Origin: Gemmatimonadota bacterium
Lineage (GTDB): Bacteria; Latescibacterota; UBA2968; UBA8231
Direction: 5' to 3'
DNA length: 64,000 nucleotides
NCBI GenBank assembly: GCA_009840005.1
Contig: VXOR01000092.1
Coordinates: 47,726 to 111,725 of the forward strand
Shown: in pieces, positions 9,287 to 17,584 of the stretch
How positions within the stretch are numbered: the stretch's first letter is position 1
Layout of the letters: each line of letters begins with the position of its first letter
Translations under genes and position numbers: made by a program
Notes under the pieces: model-generated
What the model saw: only the letters and a program-made list of their open reading frames with translations
Databases searched by the model: none
What the model was told of the DNA's origin: nothing

Positions 9287-9505
9287 GTGCACAAATACGA
9301 AATCGATATTTTTTGGAGTGCCGAGGACGACCGCTATATAGCTGTCGTGCCCGACTTGCCCGGCTGTTCGGCCCACGGCAGAACCTATAAAGAAGCTCTC
9401 GCCGAAGCAGAGATTGCTATGGCCTTCTGGTTGGAAGTAGCACAAGAAGAGAGACGGCCTATCCCCAAACCGTCGGTACGTCCTGTGCAAGCAGTGGCTG
9501 GATAA
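9287..9505 (+). CDS. hicB: HicB-like antitoxin-family protein, solitary
   Basis: This 72-residue protein has a full HicB signature: YEIDIFWSAEDDRYIAVVPD, LPGCSAHGRTYKEALAEAE and WLEVAQEERRPIPKPS. I chose GTG 9287 because family members start just before the Y-x-I strand and GGAGAG lies six bases upstream. An ATG at 9212, overlapping the TPR stop, would add 25 residues that do not look like HicB. HicB normally neutralises the small RNase HicA, but no HicA is adjacent here. The stop overlaps the next start by one base, so it is embedded in an envelope operon. It may be an orphan regulator or a HicB domain used for another purpose. Confidence 0.8.
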   Translation: MHKYEIDIFWSAEDDRYIAVVPDLPGCSAHGRTYKEALAEAEIAMAFWLEVAQEERRPIPKPSVRPVQAVAG

Positions 9506-10263
9506 TGGTTATACTGCGATGGAGTATGCTCGCGCTGCTGGTGGCGGCTGGCTGCATTCGGTTTCCGCCGGATTTGCGCTATGCGCTGCACGTGATGCCG
9601 CAGGTGGCCCTGCTGGAGGATGGGCGCTATTACTTCGACGCGGAGGATAGTACCACCGTCTTTGAGCAGGCCGGATTTCGCCTCAAGCTGCGCTATCTAA
9701 GCGATCAGGCCCTAAATCGGGAATACGCCCGTTTTACTTTCCGCGAGCCGAATCTGAATCCCTTTACTTATGGGCAGGACCGCGACTTGGACCGGGGCTA
9801 TGCGCCGCCGCGCTTTACGGTCTTTGAAATGACGGTGGTCAACCAGAGCTATCCCAAGGTGATGGTCGATCCGGCGAAGATGGTGTTGCGGACAGACCGG
9901 GGCGGCGAGTACAGATACTGGGGTGTGCTCAAGCGCGACGCAGACAACAGTTTTGAGGGGTACTACATGGCGCGGCGCGGCAAGGGCGGCAATGAAGATT
10001 ACTACTATCAGGAGCGCATGGGCTTGGTGCGGGAGGCGTTGTTCAGGCGGCACACCGTTGTGTTTAAGGGGGACGCCTACACCGGCAAGGTCGTCTTTGC
10101 GCCGCTGCACCCAGAGGTGCGAGCGATAACCGTCGAAATCGAGGATATGGTCTTGCGGGTCGATGCCTTTGATCGGCCCAAGGAGGTGACAAGTGCCGCG
10201 TTTGCGTTGGCGGTGACACATGAGGTTGCCCCGGTGTCGCCAGTGGAGGAGCCCCACCAATGA
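9505..10263 (+). CDS. Predicted lipoprotein of unknown function
   Basis: The 252-residue product starts with a hydrophobic segment followed by a lipobox (LLVAAGC, Cys at about residue 17), so it is probably lipid-modified and anchored in a membrane. The mature part is beta-rich with many aromatic and charged residues (YYFDAEDSTTVFEQAGF, FTVFEMTVVNQSYPKVMVDP, HTVVFKGDAYTGKVVFAPL). The strand arrangement suggests an Ig- or DUF4352-like sandwich. I recognise no family. It closes the envelope operon, because the next gene (yicC) has a 129-base leader. Its ATG overlaps the hicB-like stop by one base, which implies coupled translation. Confidence 0.65.
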   Translation: MVILRWSMLALLVAAGCIRFPPDLRYALHVMPQVALLEDGRYYFDAEDSTTVFEQAGFRLKLRYLSDQALNREYARFTFREPNLNPFTYGQDRDLDRGYAPPRFTVFEMTVVNQSYPKVMVDPAKMVLRTDRGGEYRYWGVLKRDADNSFEGYYMARRGKGGNEDYYYQERMGLVREALFRRHTVVFKGDAYTGKVVFAPLHPEVRAITVEIEDMVLRVDAFDRPKEVTSAAFALAVTHEVAPVSPVEEPHQ

Positions 10264-10392
10264 ATGGCTCGCTGGTGGGGCTGGGGAGATGATCGGCCGC
10301 ACATACTTAGGCGAGGTGAAGCTCACTTTTCGCCCCTCTTTTCTCGCCTCTGCGTAAGTCACTTTGTAACTTTAACCCCACGAGAACCAATT

Positions 10393-11361
10393 ATGACCGA
10401 GCACGCCTCCATTCACAGCATGACCGGCTTTGGCCGCGCCGCGGCCGAACGGCGGGGTTTGCGGCTCGCCGTTGAACTGCGGTCGGTCAACAGCCGCTAT
10501 CTCGACATTCAGGTGCGCTGCCCGGCTGATCTCCAGCCCTTTGAGCTAGCCATCCGCGAGCGGATTCAAGCGCGGGTCAGGCGCGGCAAAATAAACGCAC
10601 ACATCGCTTGGGAAGAGGAAAGCCAGCCCGAGGCCCTGCCCCAGTTAGACGAGGAAGCCGCCAAGCACTATCTGGCCCAGCTACGGCGGCTCGCTGAATT
10701 GGCTCAGATTGAAGCGGCGGAGAGCCGGGCTGCGATGAGGCCGCACAAGGCGTTTTTTGCTCGCTTCAAGAAGCTAGAGCAGCTCGATATAGGAATTGAG
10801 CGAGTGCTGTTGGCGAAGCTACCCAATCTCTTTCGCGTCCAAGCTGCAGCGCTGGATAGCGCGGTCGTGCAAGAGGTGCTGCGGGTGGGGTTGGACCAAG
10901 CGCTGGCCGAGTTAGTGGCCATGCGCGAGGCCGAGGGACACACCCTCGCCGCAGATTTGCACACCCGCGTCGAGGCAGTAGGGGCGCATCTGGAACGCGT
11001 GGCCGAGCGAGCGCAGGCGACTCGTGGGCAGGTTGCCGAGCGGTTGCGAGAAAAGATCGCCGCTCTGCTCACGCTTGGAGAGGTTGCCGAAGATCGCCTC
11101 GCCACGGAGATTGCCCTAATCGCCGAGCGCAGCGACATCGTCGAGGAGATCGTCCGCTTCCGCAGCCACAATGCCCAGTTCCTTGATACCTTGGCACAGG
11201 GCGGCGAAGTGGGCAAGCGCTTGAACTTTCTCTTGCAGGAAATGCACCGCGAAGCCAACACTATCAGCACCAAAGCCGCCGACGCCGAGATCTCCCATTG
11301 GGTCGTAGGGATCAAAGAAGAGATTGAGCGGCTGCGCGAGCAGGTGCAAAACTTGGCGTGA
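10393..11361 (+). CDS. yicC: YicC family endoribonuclease
   Basis: The product is 322 residues. The open frame begins at 10264, but the family start (a few residues before SMTGFGRA) points to ATG 10393. The N-terminal YicC_N motif SMTGFGRAAAERRGL and LRSVNSRYLDIQVR, and the C-terminal DUF1732 motif GKRLNFLLQEMHREANTIS...KEEIERLREQVQN, are both complete. YicC proteins are small-RNA-linked endoribonucleases in Escherichia coli. The gene overlaps the next open frame and heads the usual yicC-kinase-coaBC order. The kinase slot, normally guanylate kinase, is taken by another enzyme here. Confidence 0.93.
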   Translation: MTEHASIHSMTGFGRAAAERRGLRLAVELRSVNSRYLDIQVRCPADLQPFELAIRERIQARVRRGKINAHIAWEEESQPEALPQLDEEAAKHYLAQLRRLAELAQIEAAESRAAMRPHKAFFARFKKLEQLDIGIERVLLAKLPNLFRVQAAALDSAVVQEVLRVGLDQALAELVAMREAEGHTLAADLHTRVEAVGAHLERVAERAQATRGQVAERLREKIAALLTLGEVAEDRLATEIALIAERSDIVEEIVRFRSHNAQFLDTLAQGGEVGKRLNFLLQEMHREANTISTKAADAEISHWVVGIKEEIERLREQVQNLA

Positions 11362-11393
11362 GGCTTCGACCTGAGCTCAGCCGAAGGGCATTC

Positions 11394-11936
11394 ATGGCAT
11401 CCGTGCAGATCATCACCATCAGCGGCTTGGCCGGCAGTGGCACCACTACAGTGTGCGACCGGCTGTGTGCGCGGTTGGGCTGGGCTTATGTCAATGCGGG
11501 GGCTGTCTTTCGCAAGCTGGCCCAAGAGGCGGGCGTGAGCTTGGCCGAATTTGGCCAGCGGGCTGAAGCTGATGGGTGCATCGACCGCCAGCTCGACGCG
11601 CGCTTGGTTGAGCAAGCGCGGGCGAGTGCGCCGGTCGTCGTCGAAGGGCGGCTCACCGGCTGGATGGCCCAGCGGCACCAGCTTCCGGCCCTCAAGGTCT
11701 GGCTGCAGGCGGCACTCGCCGTGCGGGCTGAGCGCGTAGGGCAGCGTGAGGGCAAGCCGCTGGCGCAAGCCTTGGAGGAAACGCGCCAGCGCGAGGCGTC
11801 TGAGGCCCAGCGCTACACCGCGCATCACCAAATCGCCATCAGCGACTTGTCGGTGTACGACTTGGTCGTCGATACCGAGTGCTGCGATCCCCAAGCCGCC
11901 TGTGCGCACATCTTAGTGCGCCTCGATCAGCCATGA
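11394..11936 (+). CDS. Archaeal-type cytidylate kinase-like protein
   Basis: This is a 180-residue P-loop kinase. ATG 11394 follows GAAGGG and puts the P-loop at the usual distance from the N terminus; the frame is open from 11358. The motifs follow short (archaeal-type) CMP kinases rather than guanylate kinase: ITISGLAGSGTTTV for the nucleotide loop, NAGAVFRKLAQEAGVSLAEF for the NMP-binding region, and VVVEGRLTGWMA. The usual Walker A Lys is replaced by Thr (GSGTTT), a change I recall from some archaeal-type members. It would phosphorylate CMP/dCMP, but it sits in the genomic position of gmk. The stop overlaps the coaBC start (ATGA). Confidence 0.7.
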   Translation: MASVQIITISGLAGSGTTTVCDRLCARLGWAYVNAGAVFRKLAQEAGVSLAEFGQRAEADGCIDRQLDARLVEQARASAPVVVEGRLTGWMAQRHQLPALKVWLQAALAVRAERVGQREGKPLAQALEETRQREASEAQRYTAHHQIAISDLSVYDLVVDTECCDPQAACAHILVRLDQP

Positions 11937-13132
11937 GCTTGCAGGGTCGCAACATCCTGTTCGGGATTACCGGCGGCATTGCCGCGTACAAGACGCCGGA
12001 GATCGTGCGGCTGTTGACGGCTGAAGGGGCTGAGGTGCGGGTGGTGCTGACCCGCGCGGCTGGCGAGTTTGTCGCGCCCAAGACGCTAGAAGTTCTTTCT
12101 CGCCACGTGGTGTACAGCGACTTGTTTGGCCGAGATGCTGAATTTCCCGTTCTGCACGTGGGGTTGGCCGAGTGGGCCGACTTGATTTTGGTGGCTCCGG
12201 CCACGGCGCATTGCTTGGGGCGCATAGCCGGCGGCTTGGCCGACGATCTGCTCACCTCGGTGATGTTGTGCGCGGATGTGCCCGTCCTGCTGGCACCATC
12301 GATGGAGGAACACATGTTCGCCAATGTTGCGGTCCAGGCCAATGTGCAGACCTTGGCAGAGTGGGGGTTCCACCTGCTCGAACCGGGGGTGGGGCCTTTG
12401 GCATCGGGTGCGGTTGGCCGCGGGCGGATGCCCGAGCCAGCGGATTTGGTCGCGGCGGTGGCAGCGCATTTCAGCGGCGACTTGGATGGGCTGAAGTTGC
12501 TGGTAACGGCCGGTCCCACGGTCGAGGACCTCGATCCGGTGCGCTTTATTTCCAATCGCTCGTCAGGTAAGATGGGCTATGCAATAGCCGAACGAGCCGC
12601 GGCGCGTGGAGCGCATGTGTGGCTGGTTTCCGGGCCGACGGCGCTGTCTGCGCCCGCTGGCGTGGAGCGGCAGTTGGTGCGCTCGACCCTCGATATGCAG
12701 CGCGCGGTCGAAGCTTTGTTTGAGCAAGTAGATGGGGCGATTTTGGCGGCGGCTCCGGCCGACTACCGCGCCAAGGAAGTGGCCGCGCAGAAAATCAAGC
12801 GCGGCGCAGTGTCCAGTTCCATAGAGCTGGTCGAAAACCCGGACATTGCCGCCGGGCTAGGCCAGTGCAAGGGCCAGCGGTTGCTGGTCGTCTTTGCGAT
12901 GGAGACGGAAAAGGGGCCGGAGCGGGCGCGGGAGAAGCTGGCGCGCAAGGGGGGCGACCTAATCGTGCTCAACATGCTCAACGACGAGGGCGCTGGTTTT
13001 GCCGGCGACACCAATCGCGTTACTCTGATCGACGTTGAGGGACAAGAGGAAGCCCTGCCCCTGCTGAGCAAATCAGCGGTTGCCGATCGCATTCTCGACT
13101 GGGTGCAGGCGCGGCGACCGCCGGTAAGTTGA
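11933..13132 (+). CDS. coaBC: Phosphopantothenoylcysteine decarboxylase / phosphopantothenate-cysteine ligase
   Basis: This 399-residue bifunctional enzyme catalyses two steps of coenzyme A synthesis. The CoaC flavoprotein half (1-~180) has GITGGIAAYKTPEIVR, the active-site His in LHVGLAEWADLI and VAPATAH. The CoaB half (~185-399) has VTAGPTVEDLDPVRFISN, RSSGKMGYAIAE, AAAPADYR and KIKR. Two CoaC positions differ from the E. coli enzyme. The PAMNxxMW loop reads PSMEEHMF, and the ACGxxGxGRM loop reads ASGAVGRGRM, so the catalytic Cys is Ser. Bacteroidetes-type enzymes share the ASG form as I recall. ATG 11933 overlaps the kinase stop, which also excludes the longer frame from 11879. Confidence 0.93.
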   Translation: MSLQGRNILFGITGGIAAYKTPEIVRLLTAEGAEVRVVLTRAAGEFVAPKTLEVLSRHVVYSDLFGRDAEFPVLHVGLAEWADLILVAPATAHCLGRIAGGLADDLLTSVMLCADVPVLLAPSMEEHMFANVAVQANVQTLAEWGFHLLEPGVGPLASGAVGRGRMPEPADLVAAVAAHFSGDLDGLKLLVTAGPTVEDLDPVRFISNRSSGKMGYAIAERAAARGAHVWLVSGPTALSAPAGVERQLVRSTLDMQRAVEALFEQVDGAILAAAPADYRAKEVAAQKIKRGAVSSSIELVENPDIAAGLGQCKGQRLLVVFAMETEKGPERAREKLARKGGDLIVLNMLNDEGAGFAGDTNRVTLIDVEGQEEALPLLSKSAVADRILDWVQARRPPVS

Positions 13133-13157
13133 CAGGGTTCAGGATGGCGAATATATA
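13129..13157 (+). promoter_or_regulatory. Sigma-70-type promoter for the methylase/nuclease pair
   Basis: A perfect -35 TTGACA (13129-13134) overlaps the coaBC stop codon. It is followed after 17 bases by TATATA (13152-13157), with an overlapping TATACT two bases further on. The methylase GTG lies about 50 bases downstream with AAGGAGG before it. The site gives the AT-rich insert its own transcription start. Confidence 0.65.
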
Positions 13158-13205
13158 CTGAAAGCAGGCACGATTCACAACTAATTCCCGACCAAGGAGG
13201 ACCAT

Positions 13206-14558
13206 GTGATTACCCACAGCGACCAGTTATCGCTTTTTGCCGATAAAACCTCGCCCATACGAGAAGACACCGTCAAAAGCTGGGGAACGTTTAAGGACAG
13301 TCTTAGAGCCCCTGTTCACCGGTGGTTTACGTACCCGGCAGGATTTTCATACAAGGCTGTAGCTCATTCATTTGAGCGGTTTGGAATTGCTAAAGGAATG
13401 AGCGTTTACGATCCCTTCATGGGTTCAGGGACGACGAACGTAACCGCCAAGGCAATGGGCATAGATTCAGTCGGAACTGAAGCGCATCCCTTTGTGTACG
13501 AAATAGCAAAGGCAAAAATGGAGTGGGAGGTTGACAAAAAGGCAATTAGAGCATTTATCGATTACTTAAATATAAATTTTGAATCCCGATATAGCGATTT
13601 AAATGGAGATGCGCTATGTGATCACTTTCCAGAATTAGTATTAAAGTGTTACAAAAAAGAGACATTGGGTAAACTACTTACTTTAAAAAAAATATATGAT
13701 AACTACGAATTTCACCAAAGGGAAAGAATGTTTATTTTTGTCGTATTGACAGCCTTGCTTAGAGAAATTTCTAGTGCAGCGACAGGATGGCCCTATATTG
13801 CACCAAAAAAAGAAAAAATCACTTCTGAAGACAAAGATGCTCTGCTAGAATTTAACTCGCTTGCAATGTCTATGCTAGATGATCTTACAAATATCAGAAG
13901 ACAAGCTGATGAAGATTATCTAAAATCCAAACATTGCTTAATTTTTGGAAGCTCTACAGATGTATCCGAATATCTCTCTAACGAGAGCGTAAATCACGTA
14001 TTCACTTCTCCTCCGTATTTGAATAATTTTGATTACTCCGATAGGACTCGACTGGAGCTTTACTTTTGGGGATTTGCAAAAAACTGGAAGGATATTACAG
14101 ATAAAGTACGATCTAGATTGATGACATCTGCTACAACTCAAATATCGAGAAATGATCCCAAGTATTTATTAGACGAAGAGATTAAAACAAATAGTCCTGA
14201 AATAGCGCGATTCATACAAGAGGCTACAGATAAACTGAGCGAATTGAGAAAAATTAAAGGAGGAAAGAAGAGCTATGATCTTATGGTAATTGGATATTTT
14301 AATGATATTTACAAAGTAATAAAGGAGGTATATAGGGTTTTAAAACCTAATTCTAGTGCTTTGTTTGTATTAGGCGATTCTGCTCCTTATGGCGTTCATA
14401 TTCCAACGGATAGACTTATAGGAGAAATAGGTTGCTCAATTGGCTTTAAGTCCTATTCGTTAGAGGTACTTCGCAAAAGAGGTGATAAATGGAAGGCAAA
14501 CCCTCAGAGACATGGGGTATCTTTGCAAGAATCCATAGTTATACTTGAAAAGGAGTGA
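13206..14558 (+). CDS. DNA methyltransferase (N4-C/N6-A type) of a restriction-modification system
   Basis: The 450-residue product carries the AdoMet-binding motif DPFMGSGTT (residues 69-77) and the catalytic motif TSPPY (267-271), separated by about 190 residues. These are beta-class-like motifs, but the order is I then IV with the putative target-recognition part between them. The start is GTG 13206: the overlapping ATG at 13204 is followed at once by TGA, and AAGGAGG precedes. GC content is far lower than in the flanks, with many AAA/ATA/TTA codons, pointing to recent acquisition. It lies one base before the nuclease gene, whose ribosome site is inside this gene's end. Modification of the nuclease's target is the likely role. 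Confidence 0.88.
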   Translation: MITHSDQLSLFADKTSPIREDTVKSWGTFKDSLRAPVHRWFTYPAGFSYKAVAHSFERFGIAKGMSVYDPFMGSGTTNVTAKAMGIDSVGTEAHPFVYEIAKAKMEWEVDKKAIRAFIDYLNINFESRYSDLNGDALCDHFPELVLKCYKKETLGKLLTLKKIYDNYEFHQRERMFIFVVLTALLREISSAATGWPYIAPKKEKITSEDKDALLEFNSLAMSMLDDLTNIRRQADEDYLKSKHCLIFGSSTDVSEYLSNESVNHVFTSPPYLNNFDYSDRTRLELYFWGFAKNWKDITDKVRSRLMTSATTQISRNDPKYLLDEEIKTNSPEIARFIQEATDKLSELRKIKGGKKSYDLMVIGYFNDIYKVIKEVYRVLKPNSSALFVLGDSAPYGVHIPTDRLIGEIGCSIGFKSYSLEVLRKRGDKWKANPQRHGVSLQESIVILEKE

Positions 14559-15395
14559 ATGATGGATTATAAGATTGTTGCATCTGTTGCTAATCCTGGA
14601 AGTGCATTAGGAGAAGCCATTGGGTCTTCTATGGAAGATGCAATAAAAAAATTGCTAAATGAGATTGCAGATCAGTATGGTTGTCACTACTTGACATCAG
14701 GTGTTAGAAAAACAAAAAGTGGCAAAAAACAGAAAAAACTTTTAATGTCAGATAAATCTGGAAATGAATATGATATTGACGGAGTCTTGGCCAATCAGTC
14801 TATGAAACCGTTAATAATTTTTGAATCAAAATATATCAGATACAAAAAGCATAATAGAGATAAAGGCAGTTGGATCTGTCATGCTCATTCTGCTATTAGA
14901 CGGCGCTATCATAGTATCAGAAGTTCTATCGCAATTTTAGCTGGGAATTGGAGTAGCCCGTCTCAAGCTATGATGCGCAGTAACAACATAAATCTATTTT
15001 TGATTCCCTTTAATCATATATGTGAAGTACTGAGCGAGCTTGGCATTGATTTTGATTGGGAAGAAAAAGATAGAGATAAGGCTATTAGAGCATGGGGAAA
15101 TTTTAATAAGTTAAATAGCGAGCAAAAGAAATCCATCGGGATTAAGATGATCGACCCTATAAAAGATAATCTCGTTATATTGATTGAGAACATTCTCGAT
15201 GATACAGTAGAAAGAGAAGTTGATAAAGTATTGGTAGAATTAATATCCAATTTAGGAGAGGTAAAAGTCTATGAGTTTGAATCCATAAGTGACGCATTGG
15301 ATTTCTTGCAAGATGATGGTCTCAAGGATTTATTTTTAACAACTGACTCAGACAGCTTGTTTGATCCCCCTCCTGATCTTTTTGAGGAACCATGA
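14559..15395 (+). CDS. Putative restriction endonuclease, PD-(D/E)XK-like
   Basis: This 278-residue protein directly follows the methylase (AAAGGAG, then ATG 14559) and shares its AT-rich codon use. The core YDIDGVLANQ...LIIFESK (Asp72/Asp74 and Glu89-Ser90-Lys91) fits a PD-(D/E)XK active site: an acidic residue on one strand, then E-x-K on the next. Downstream there is a basic segment (RRRYHSIRSS) and an acidic tail (DSDSLFDPPPDLFEEP). No named restriction family is recognised, and the assignment rests on the motif plus the neighbour. The stop is in an ATGA overlap with udg, so a foreign gene is coupled to a resident one. Confidence 0.7.
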   Translation: MMDYKIVASVANPGSALGEAIGSSMEDAIKKLLNEIADQYGCHYLTSGVRKTKSGKKQKKLLMSDKSGNEYDIDGVLANQSMKPLIIFESKYIRYKKHNRDKGSWICHAHSAIRRRYHSIRSSIAILAGNWSSPSQAMMRSNNINLFLIPFNHICEVLSELGIDFDWEEKDRDKAIRAWGNFNKLNSEQKKSIGIKMIDPIKDNLVILIENILDDTVEREVDKVLVELISNLGEVKVYEFESISDALDFLQDDGLKDLFLTTDSDSLFDPPPDLFEEP

Positions 15396-16075
15396 GAGAG
15401 CCGAGCGAAGATATGTTGGCCGAAGCTCGGCGCTATCTAGCCGATTTAGTAGCTTTTGAAGGTACCCAATTTACAGCACCGGAGTCGATTGTGGAGCATA
15501 AAGCAGAGGAACCGACGGTTGATACTTTAGAAGCCTTTCGTCGCCAGATTTGCGAGTGCACTCGCTGTCGGCTGGGTGCGACGCGGCAAAACTTTGTGTT
15601 TGGCAGCGGCGATCCCGCGGCCGGCATCATGTTCATCGGCGAAGCCCCAGGGGCGGAAGAAGACCGCGCGGGCCAGCCCTTTGTGGGGAAAGCCGGGCAA
15701 TTGCTGACCAAGATCATCGAGGCTATGGGCCTGTCCCGCGACGAGGTTTATATCTGCAACATACTCAAGTGCCGCCCGCCCAATAACCGAGACCCCCAGC
15801 CCGATGAGATCGAGCAGTGCGAACCGTATCTCAAGCGCCAGATCGAAATCGTCCAGCCCCGCGTCATCTGCACCTTGGGCCGCTTTGCCGCGCAGACCTT
15901 GCTCCGCAGCCACGAGCCCATGGGCCGCTTGCGCGATCAGGATCACCACTACGAGGGCATTCCCTTGGTGGCCACGTACCACCCGGCGGCCCTCTTGCGC
16001 AACTCCCAGTGGAAGCGCCCGACTTGGGAAGACATGAAGCGGGTGCGGAAGCTCTACGACGGAGTTGATCTCTAA
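15392..16075 (+). CDS. udg: Uracil-DNA glycosylase, family 4 (4Fe-4S)
   Basis: This 227-residue enzyme removes uracil from DNA in base-excision repair. It has the family 4 motif GEAPGAEEDRAGQPFVGKAG (83-102) and the C-terminal active-site loop YHPAALLRN. The four Cys ligands of the iron-sulfur cluster are Cys56, Cys59, Cys127 (ILKCRPP) and Cys143. The N-terminal ~50 residues are a charged extension, as in many bacterial members. ATG 15392 overlaps the nuclease stop by four bases. GC content returns to the chromosomal level within this gene, so the right boundary of the AT-rich insert lies at its start. Confidence 0.93.
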   Translation: MREPSEDMLAEARRYLADLVAFEGTQFTAPESIVEHKAEEPTVDTLEAFRRQICECTRCRLGATRQNFVFGSGDPAAGIMFIGEAPGAEEDRAGQPFVGKAGQLLTKIIEAMGLSRDEVYICNILKCRPPNNRDPQPDEIEQCEPYLKRQIEIVQPRVICTLGRFAAQTLLRSHEPMGRLRDQDHHYEGIPLVATYHPAALLRNSQWKRPTWEDMKRVRKLYDGVDL

Positions 16076-16120
16076 GTTTTTGGAGTCAATAGTAATCCTA
16101 CATCATTCACCAGGTGATCC

Positions 16121-16145
16121 GCAGATGGACGCAGATGGACGCAGA
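16121..16145 (+). repeat. GCAGATGGAC decamer repeat
   Basis: GCAGATGGAC occurs twice in tandem (16121-16140), followed by GCAGA, in the 117-base gap before dnaB. A diverged, oppositely oriented relative (TCTGCGTTCA units) lies at 56594-56620. Such CGCAGATGAACGCAGATG strings are frequent intergenic repeats in environmental genomes, and their role is unknown. Confidence 0.6.
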
Positions 16146-16192
16146 ATAGTAGAAACAAGACGATCCGTAGAATCGTTCAGGATTGCCATACC

Positions 16193-17575
16193 ATGACCCA
16201 GAGTCCAAATGGAGATCGAGATCTCGGGCGGATGCCGCCGCAGGCCGTAGAGGTCGAGCAGGCTGTGCTCGGGGCGATGATGCTAGAGCAGCGGGCCATT
16301 GTCCGCGCCGTTGAAATCCTCGACGAAAGCTGTTTCTACCACGCCCCCCACAGCCGGATATTCGCGGCTATGATCGAGCTTTTTGAGCGGGGCACAGCGG
16401 TCGATCAGCTAACCTTGACCGAGGAACTCAAGCGCCGCGGCCAACTCGACGACGTCGGCGGGGTTGTCTATCTGGCCAAGTTGGGGTCTGAAGTGGCCAC
16501 GACGGCCAATATCGACTATCACGCGCGGATCGTTTTGGAGAAAGCGCTGGGCCGCAAGTTGATCGAAACCTCTAGCGAAATCATCGAGCGGGCGTACGCG
16601 GCCGACGAGGATGTCCAAACCCTGATCGACAATGCCGAGCAAAAACTTTTCACTCTAAGCGAAAACCAAATCGGTGAGGGTTTTGAGCCGTTGGAAAAGG
16701 TGATGGGCGAAACGTTCGAGCACCTCGAGCGCGTCCACGCGGGGGCGGGCACGGTCTTAGGCGTGGATACGGGTTTTGCCGATCTCAACGACCAGATGTC
16801 GGGTTTTCAGCAGGGCGACCTGATCATTCTCGCGGCGCGGCCCAGCGTCGGCAAGACAGCCTTCGCGCTGACGCTGGCGCACAATGCGGCTGTAGAAGCC
16901 GGGGTCGGGATGGCGATTTTCAGCTTGGAAATGTCAAAGATGCAACTGGCTCAGCGCCTGCTCAGCGTAGAGACCAAGGTCGATTTGCACAAGCTCCGCA
17001 CTGGGCGGCTGAGCGATGAAGATTGGATGAACCTAACGCACAATATCGAACGCTTGGCCCGGGCACCTATCTATATCGACGACACCCCCGGCATCTCGGT
17101 GCTCGAAGCGCGAGCCAAGGCGCGGCGGCTGCAGCGCGAGCATGGGGTCGGCATGGTCATAATCGACTATCTCCAACTCATGAGTGGACATGTTAGGGCA
17201 CAGAGCCGCGAGCAGGAGATTTCGCATATCTCGCGCGGCCTCAAGGCCATGGCGAAAGAATTGGACGTGCCGGTCTTGGCCTTGTCGCAGTTGTCGCGCG
17301 CCGTCGAAAGCCGCCCGGACAAGCGGCCACAGCTATCAGACCTGCGGGAGTCGGGCAGCTTAGAGCAGGACGCCGATGTGGTGATGTTCATCTATCGTCC
17401 AGAGATGTACGACCTCAAGTCCCCAGATGGCGAGAGTCAGGAGGGGTTTGCTCAGATCATCATCGGCAAGCAGCGCAACGGCCCGGTTGGCTCAGTGAAT
17501 TTGATGTGGAACAAGGAAAGTGCCACCTTCGAGGCGCTGGCCCCCGGATGGCGGTCGGAGCCGGAAGAGTACTAG
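16193..17575 (+). CDS. dnaB: Replicative DNA helicase DnaB
   Basis: This 460-residue hexameric helicase unwinds DNA at replication forks. The N-terminal DnaB domain starts with MPPQAVEVEQAVLGAMML. The RecA-like core has Walker A ARPSVGKTAFAL (near 215), FSLEMSKMQLAQR, Walker B VIIDYLQLM near 325, LALSQLSRAVE and SDLRESGSLEQDADVV. No intein or insertion is present, and length is normal for the family. Only nine bases separate the stop from the obgE start, so the two are probably co-transcribed. Confidence 0.97.
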   Translation: MTQSPNGDRDLGRMPPQAVEVEQAVLGAMMLEQRAIVRAVEILDESCFYHAPHSRIFAAMIELFERGTAVDQLTLTEELKRRGQLDDVGGVVYLAKLGSEVATTANIDYHARIVLEKALGRKLIETSSEIIERAYAADEDVQTLIDNAEQKLFTLSENQIGEGFEPLEKVMGETFEHLERVHAGAGTVLGVDTGFADLNDQMSGFQQGDLIILAARPSVGKTAFALTLAHNAAVEAGVGMAIFSLEMSKMQLAQRLLSVETKVDLHKLRTGRLSDEDWMNLTHNIERLARAPIYIDDTPGISVLEARAKARRLQREHGVGMVIIDYLQLMSGHVRAQSREQEISHISRGLKAMAKELDVPVLALSQLSRAVESRPDKRPQLSDLRESGSLEQDADVVMFIYRPEMYDLKSPDGESQEGFAQIIIGKQRNGPVGSVNLMWNKESATFEALAPGWRSEPEEY

Positions 17576-17584
17576 CCGGCCCTC

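Noticed and set aside
10704..11909. 401-residue minus-strand frame over yicC and the kinase
   Set aside because: Both plus-strand genes have clear conserved motifs across this span.
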